A stretch of 64,000 nucleotides of DNA from Oscarella lobularis (lineage: Eukaryota > Porifera > Homoscleromorpha > Homosclerophorida > Oscarellidae): assembly GCF_947507565.1 (NCBI RefSeq), contig NC_089178.1, forward strand, positions 1,736,001 through 1,800,000, written 5' to 3'. The position numbers and the translations under genes were made by a program. Below the pieces are notes generated by a model, which was given only the letters and a program-made list of their open reading frames with translations, was not told where the DNA came from and ran no database searches. This document shows, in pieces, positions 62,114 to 64,000 of the stretch; position 1 is the first letter of the stretch; the number at the start of each line of letters is the position of its first letter.

Positions 62114-63298
62114 ATGAACATCACGGCCAATTGCGTGGAATCGGTGTCCATTTTACCGAAGAACGTCGCATCGTCCGTTCTGAAGTTTACAGTCGGTAAG
62201 ATGGGTGTTGTTCAGACGCTCCTGTGGTTCTATGCCGTCTTTGCCATTGTCGGAAATTTGCTCGTCATTGCGTGGCGATGCACCCGATCGAAAGAGGAGA
62301 GATACTCAGCTATATCCATCCTTGTACTGAGTCTTGCCGTCGCCGATTTCGTTTACGGCGTGCGCCTCTTGCTGTACGACGTCGCCCTGTACATGACGTC
62401 GAATTGGTGCCAAACCGACGCAGTGCTCCGTCTCTGCCACGCTGCTTTGTTGCTTGCAGTTCCGTCCAACTTCGCAATGTGGTTCTTAACTGTTACGATT
62501 GCCGTGCTTTGGTTTCGGTCCGTAGTCGGTTTTGGTTGTTCTCCCGTCAATACGAGTCGTTCGACTGTCGTCGGCGTTCTCGTCTTCGAAGGTTTAACTG
62601 TGGCGGCACTTTCGGTTTTCATCGATATTTCCGACTACGTCTTCATCGATTGGAACGGCTTTCGTTTTGTTGACTGGACCCAGTGTGGTCCCGGTGCCGA
62701 CACCTATCGTCTAAGTGCCCTGGGCAAAAGGAAGAGCGAGATCATCACTGTCGTTTACGTCAGCACCGGTCTGGCTATCATTGTTTTCGTTGCCACGCTC
62801 TACGCAATTTTCTTTTTTCGTCTCTTTTGCCAACGTTTGCGACGTAGAAGGCAGGGATTTCAAAGGACATCGAGGGGAAATTCCGTGTTTGTCGGCGGAC
62901 TCGGGACGAGATTGACGATTATTGTCTTTCTCGAGATATTCACTCTGAGCGACTCTCCGTGGAGAGTCTTTCAATGTCTGACGGATAGTTCCGTCAACGA
63001 AACGCTCAACGAGTCCGAGCAGAAATCTGTCACGCTGGTGGGCGCTGTCGTGTCGCCGTTATACGCGCCACTTCATCCTTTGCTCTATACGATTATGACG
63101 AGACCGTTTCTGAGCTGCCTCTACAAAGGGTGTTTGGGTCCATTGATGACGTTCTTTTCCAAGGCGAAGAGTCGGGTGTTGGGCACGCCAATTGAAGATC
63201 ATTCTCGCCCTACTGTCGTCTCGAAATTGTTTTCAGATACGTCTGAACGCAGAACGACGCTACTCACAGATTATCAATCAACAGAGAACGTTGCGTAG
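62114..63298 (+). CDS. Intronless seven-transmembrane receptor (class A-like GPCR)
   Basis: 394 residues in one exon. TM1 LLWFYAVFAIVGNLLVIAWR contains the GN of helix 1. TM2 SILVLSLAVADFVYGVRLLL contains LAVAD. Cys after TM2 (SNWCQTDAVLRLCH) and in the second loop (DWTQCGPGAD) could form the usual disulphide. TM3 ends TVTIAVLWFRSVV, so the DRY box is absent. TM5 is VVYVSTGLAIIVFVATLYAI. TM6 lacks CWxP (FLEIFTLSDSPW). TM7 has PLHPLLYTI, an HPxxY form of NPxxY. N-glycosylation sites occur near the start (MNITANC). It is reminiscent of LGR-type receptors around LAVADxxYGVxLL, but the ligand is unknown. Confidence 0.8.
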   Translation: MNITANCVESVSILPKNVASSVLKFTVGKMGVVQTLLWFYAVFAIVGNLLVIAWRCTRSKEERYSAISILVLSLAVADFVYGVRLLLYDVALYMTSNWCQTDAVLRLCHAALLLAVPSNFAMWFLTVTIAVLWFRSVVGFGCSPVNTSRSTVVGVLVFEGLTVAALSVFIDISDYVFIDWNGFRFVDWTQCGPGADTYRLSALGKRKSEIITVVYVSTGLAIIVFVATLYAIFFFRLFCQRLRRRRQGFQRTSRGNSVFVGGLGTRLTIIVFLEIFTLSDSPWRVFQCLTDSSVNETLNESEQKSVTLVGAVVSPLYAPLHPLLYTIMTRPFLSCLYKGCLGPLMTFFSKAKSRVLGTPIEDHSRPTVVSKLFSDTSERRTTLLTDYQSTENVA

Positions 63299-63314
63299 AC
63301 TAGGCATTGTCAAA

Positions 63315-64000
63315 CTATTCTACTACTGAAGTCTGTTCATCCGTGTATATCTGCTCGAGACGAACAAGTATTTCTCCAAATTTTGGCCTTTCCTCCTGAT
63401 CTCCCTTCCAGCAGTCTTCCACCAATTTCCAGTACCCCTCCGGACACTCCTCAAGCTTCTCCGGGCGGCAACCCTTTACAACAGCCTCTTCAATTTCAAA
63501 AACCCACTTGAAATGACGCGTGTGGTAAGGCAGCCGTCGCGACCAAATCTCCCACAGAACAATAGAGAAACTACACAAACGAAATTAACTTGGCCCCTTC
63601 CACGCCCCCTGGCGAAATGCCCTGTATGTATTTCCTTATTTCCTCCAGGGCGTTTCGCCACCCCTCTAACGTGCGTCGTACTAACCTGTAAACATCTGTT
63701 GACGTTCCGTAAGCTCTCTCTTGAAAAAGCTCAGGCGAACGCCAAAGAAGCGTACCGATATTGACTGTCAGCTCTCGATCGGGATTCAGAAGAAGCGGAG
63801 CCGTCTCTTCGGACTCCGTTTTCCCGTGCCGATTCCTTTTCCTCTTCTGGCTCCTACGCCGACCGAGAACGGCCACTTGAATCTGCTTCTCCTCCTTGAC
63901 GAGCCGCGCCTGCCCGAAATCGGCCACCTTGACGATCCACCCGTCGCTCAGAAGCAAATTGTTGCTCTTCAAATCGCGATGAATTCTCGCCGGACGAAGA
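63315..64000 (-). CDS. TKL-like protein kinase, C-terminal part (cut by window edge)
   Basis: Two exons visible. The right one, from the edge to about 63686, has the catalytic loop IHRDLKSNNLLL, VKVADFGQARLV, and then GTLLWRSPELFQERAYGTST. The left one (63568-63315) has FSIVLWEIWSRRLPYHTRHF, and DCWKGDQEERPKFGEILVRL before the stop. HRDLKSNN, DFG and the W-SPE form indicate an active-looking tyrosine-kinase-like (TKL) kinase. Between DFG and GTLLWRSPE is an insert of about 40 residues, very basic (GRRRSQKRKRNRHGK) then acidic, lengthening the activation segment. The N-lobe lies beyond the window. It is convergent with the receptor gene, 16 bases apart. Confidence 0.85.

Overview
The window is a gene-dense piece of an intron-rich animal genome. 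Nearly every gene is cut by short GT-AG introns (mostly about 45-100 bases) and many neighbours are only tens to a few hundred bases apart. The gene content is metazoan (KMO, NAMPT, COG5, DENND1, EHBP1, RalGDS, TMCO1, POLR1H, an animal haem peroxidase, CARD and Death domains, a seven-helix receptor). The compactness and the expanded CARD/Death, TKL-like kinase and peroxidase genes suggest an early-branching marine invertebrate. A homoscleromorph sponge such as Oscarella is my best guess, at low confidence and from gene style only.

Layout. 1-5.1 kb: 5' part of an MCM3AP/GANP gene (-), divergent from ABHD16A (+). 5.3-7.6 kb: kynurenine 3-monooxygenase (-). 8.0-10.4 kb: two tandem ARF-like GTPases (-) separated by a minisatellite, then a very small membrane protein (+). 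11.3-17.3 kb: an accessory block in which a divergent integrase-core gene / RING-finger gene pair is flanked on both sides by related degenerate segments, one carrying a large foldback. 17.4-19.1 kb: no gene seen. 19.2-20.0 kb: a YqcI/YcgG-family gene. 20.1-26.7 kb: COG5 and NAMPT (-). 26.8-30.4 kb: DENND1-like Rab GEF (+). 30.7-36.5 kb: GPALPP1 (-), divergent from EHBP1 (+). 36.8-41.3 kb: a RalGDS-type Ral GEF with three RA domains. 42.1-50.0 kb: a giant FG-GAP/ASPIC + double peroxidase + transmembrane protein. 50.3-53.9 kb: three tandem CARD-TM-Death genes. 54.2-55.0 kb: a claudin/PMP22-like tetraspan (-). 55.3-58.1 kb: a protein with two nucleoside-deoxyribosyltransferase-like domains. 58.3-60.4 kb: a TPR protein. 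60.6-62.0 kb: POLR1H (-), divergent from TMCO1 (+). 62.1-63.3 kb: an intronless 7TM receptor. 63.3 kb to the right edge: the 3' part of a TKL-like kinase (-).

The most unusual items are the FG-GAP/ASPIC-peroxidase-peroxidase-TM fusion and, directly downstream, the tandem CARD-TM-Death array. Together they make a roughly 12-kb stretch that looks like a cell-surface oxidant enzyme next to a young family of membrane-anchored death-fold adaptors. That they work together is inference from adjacency only. Other standouts are the triplicated RA domains, ARF paralogues with a C-terminal extension and Arg in place of the catalytic Gln, the integrase/RING cassette, and recurrent GC-AG introns.

Exon structures were read by eye from splice signals, reading frame and family resemblance. 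Gene ends are generally firm; some internal junctions are not.
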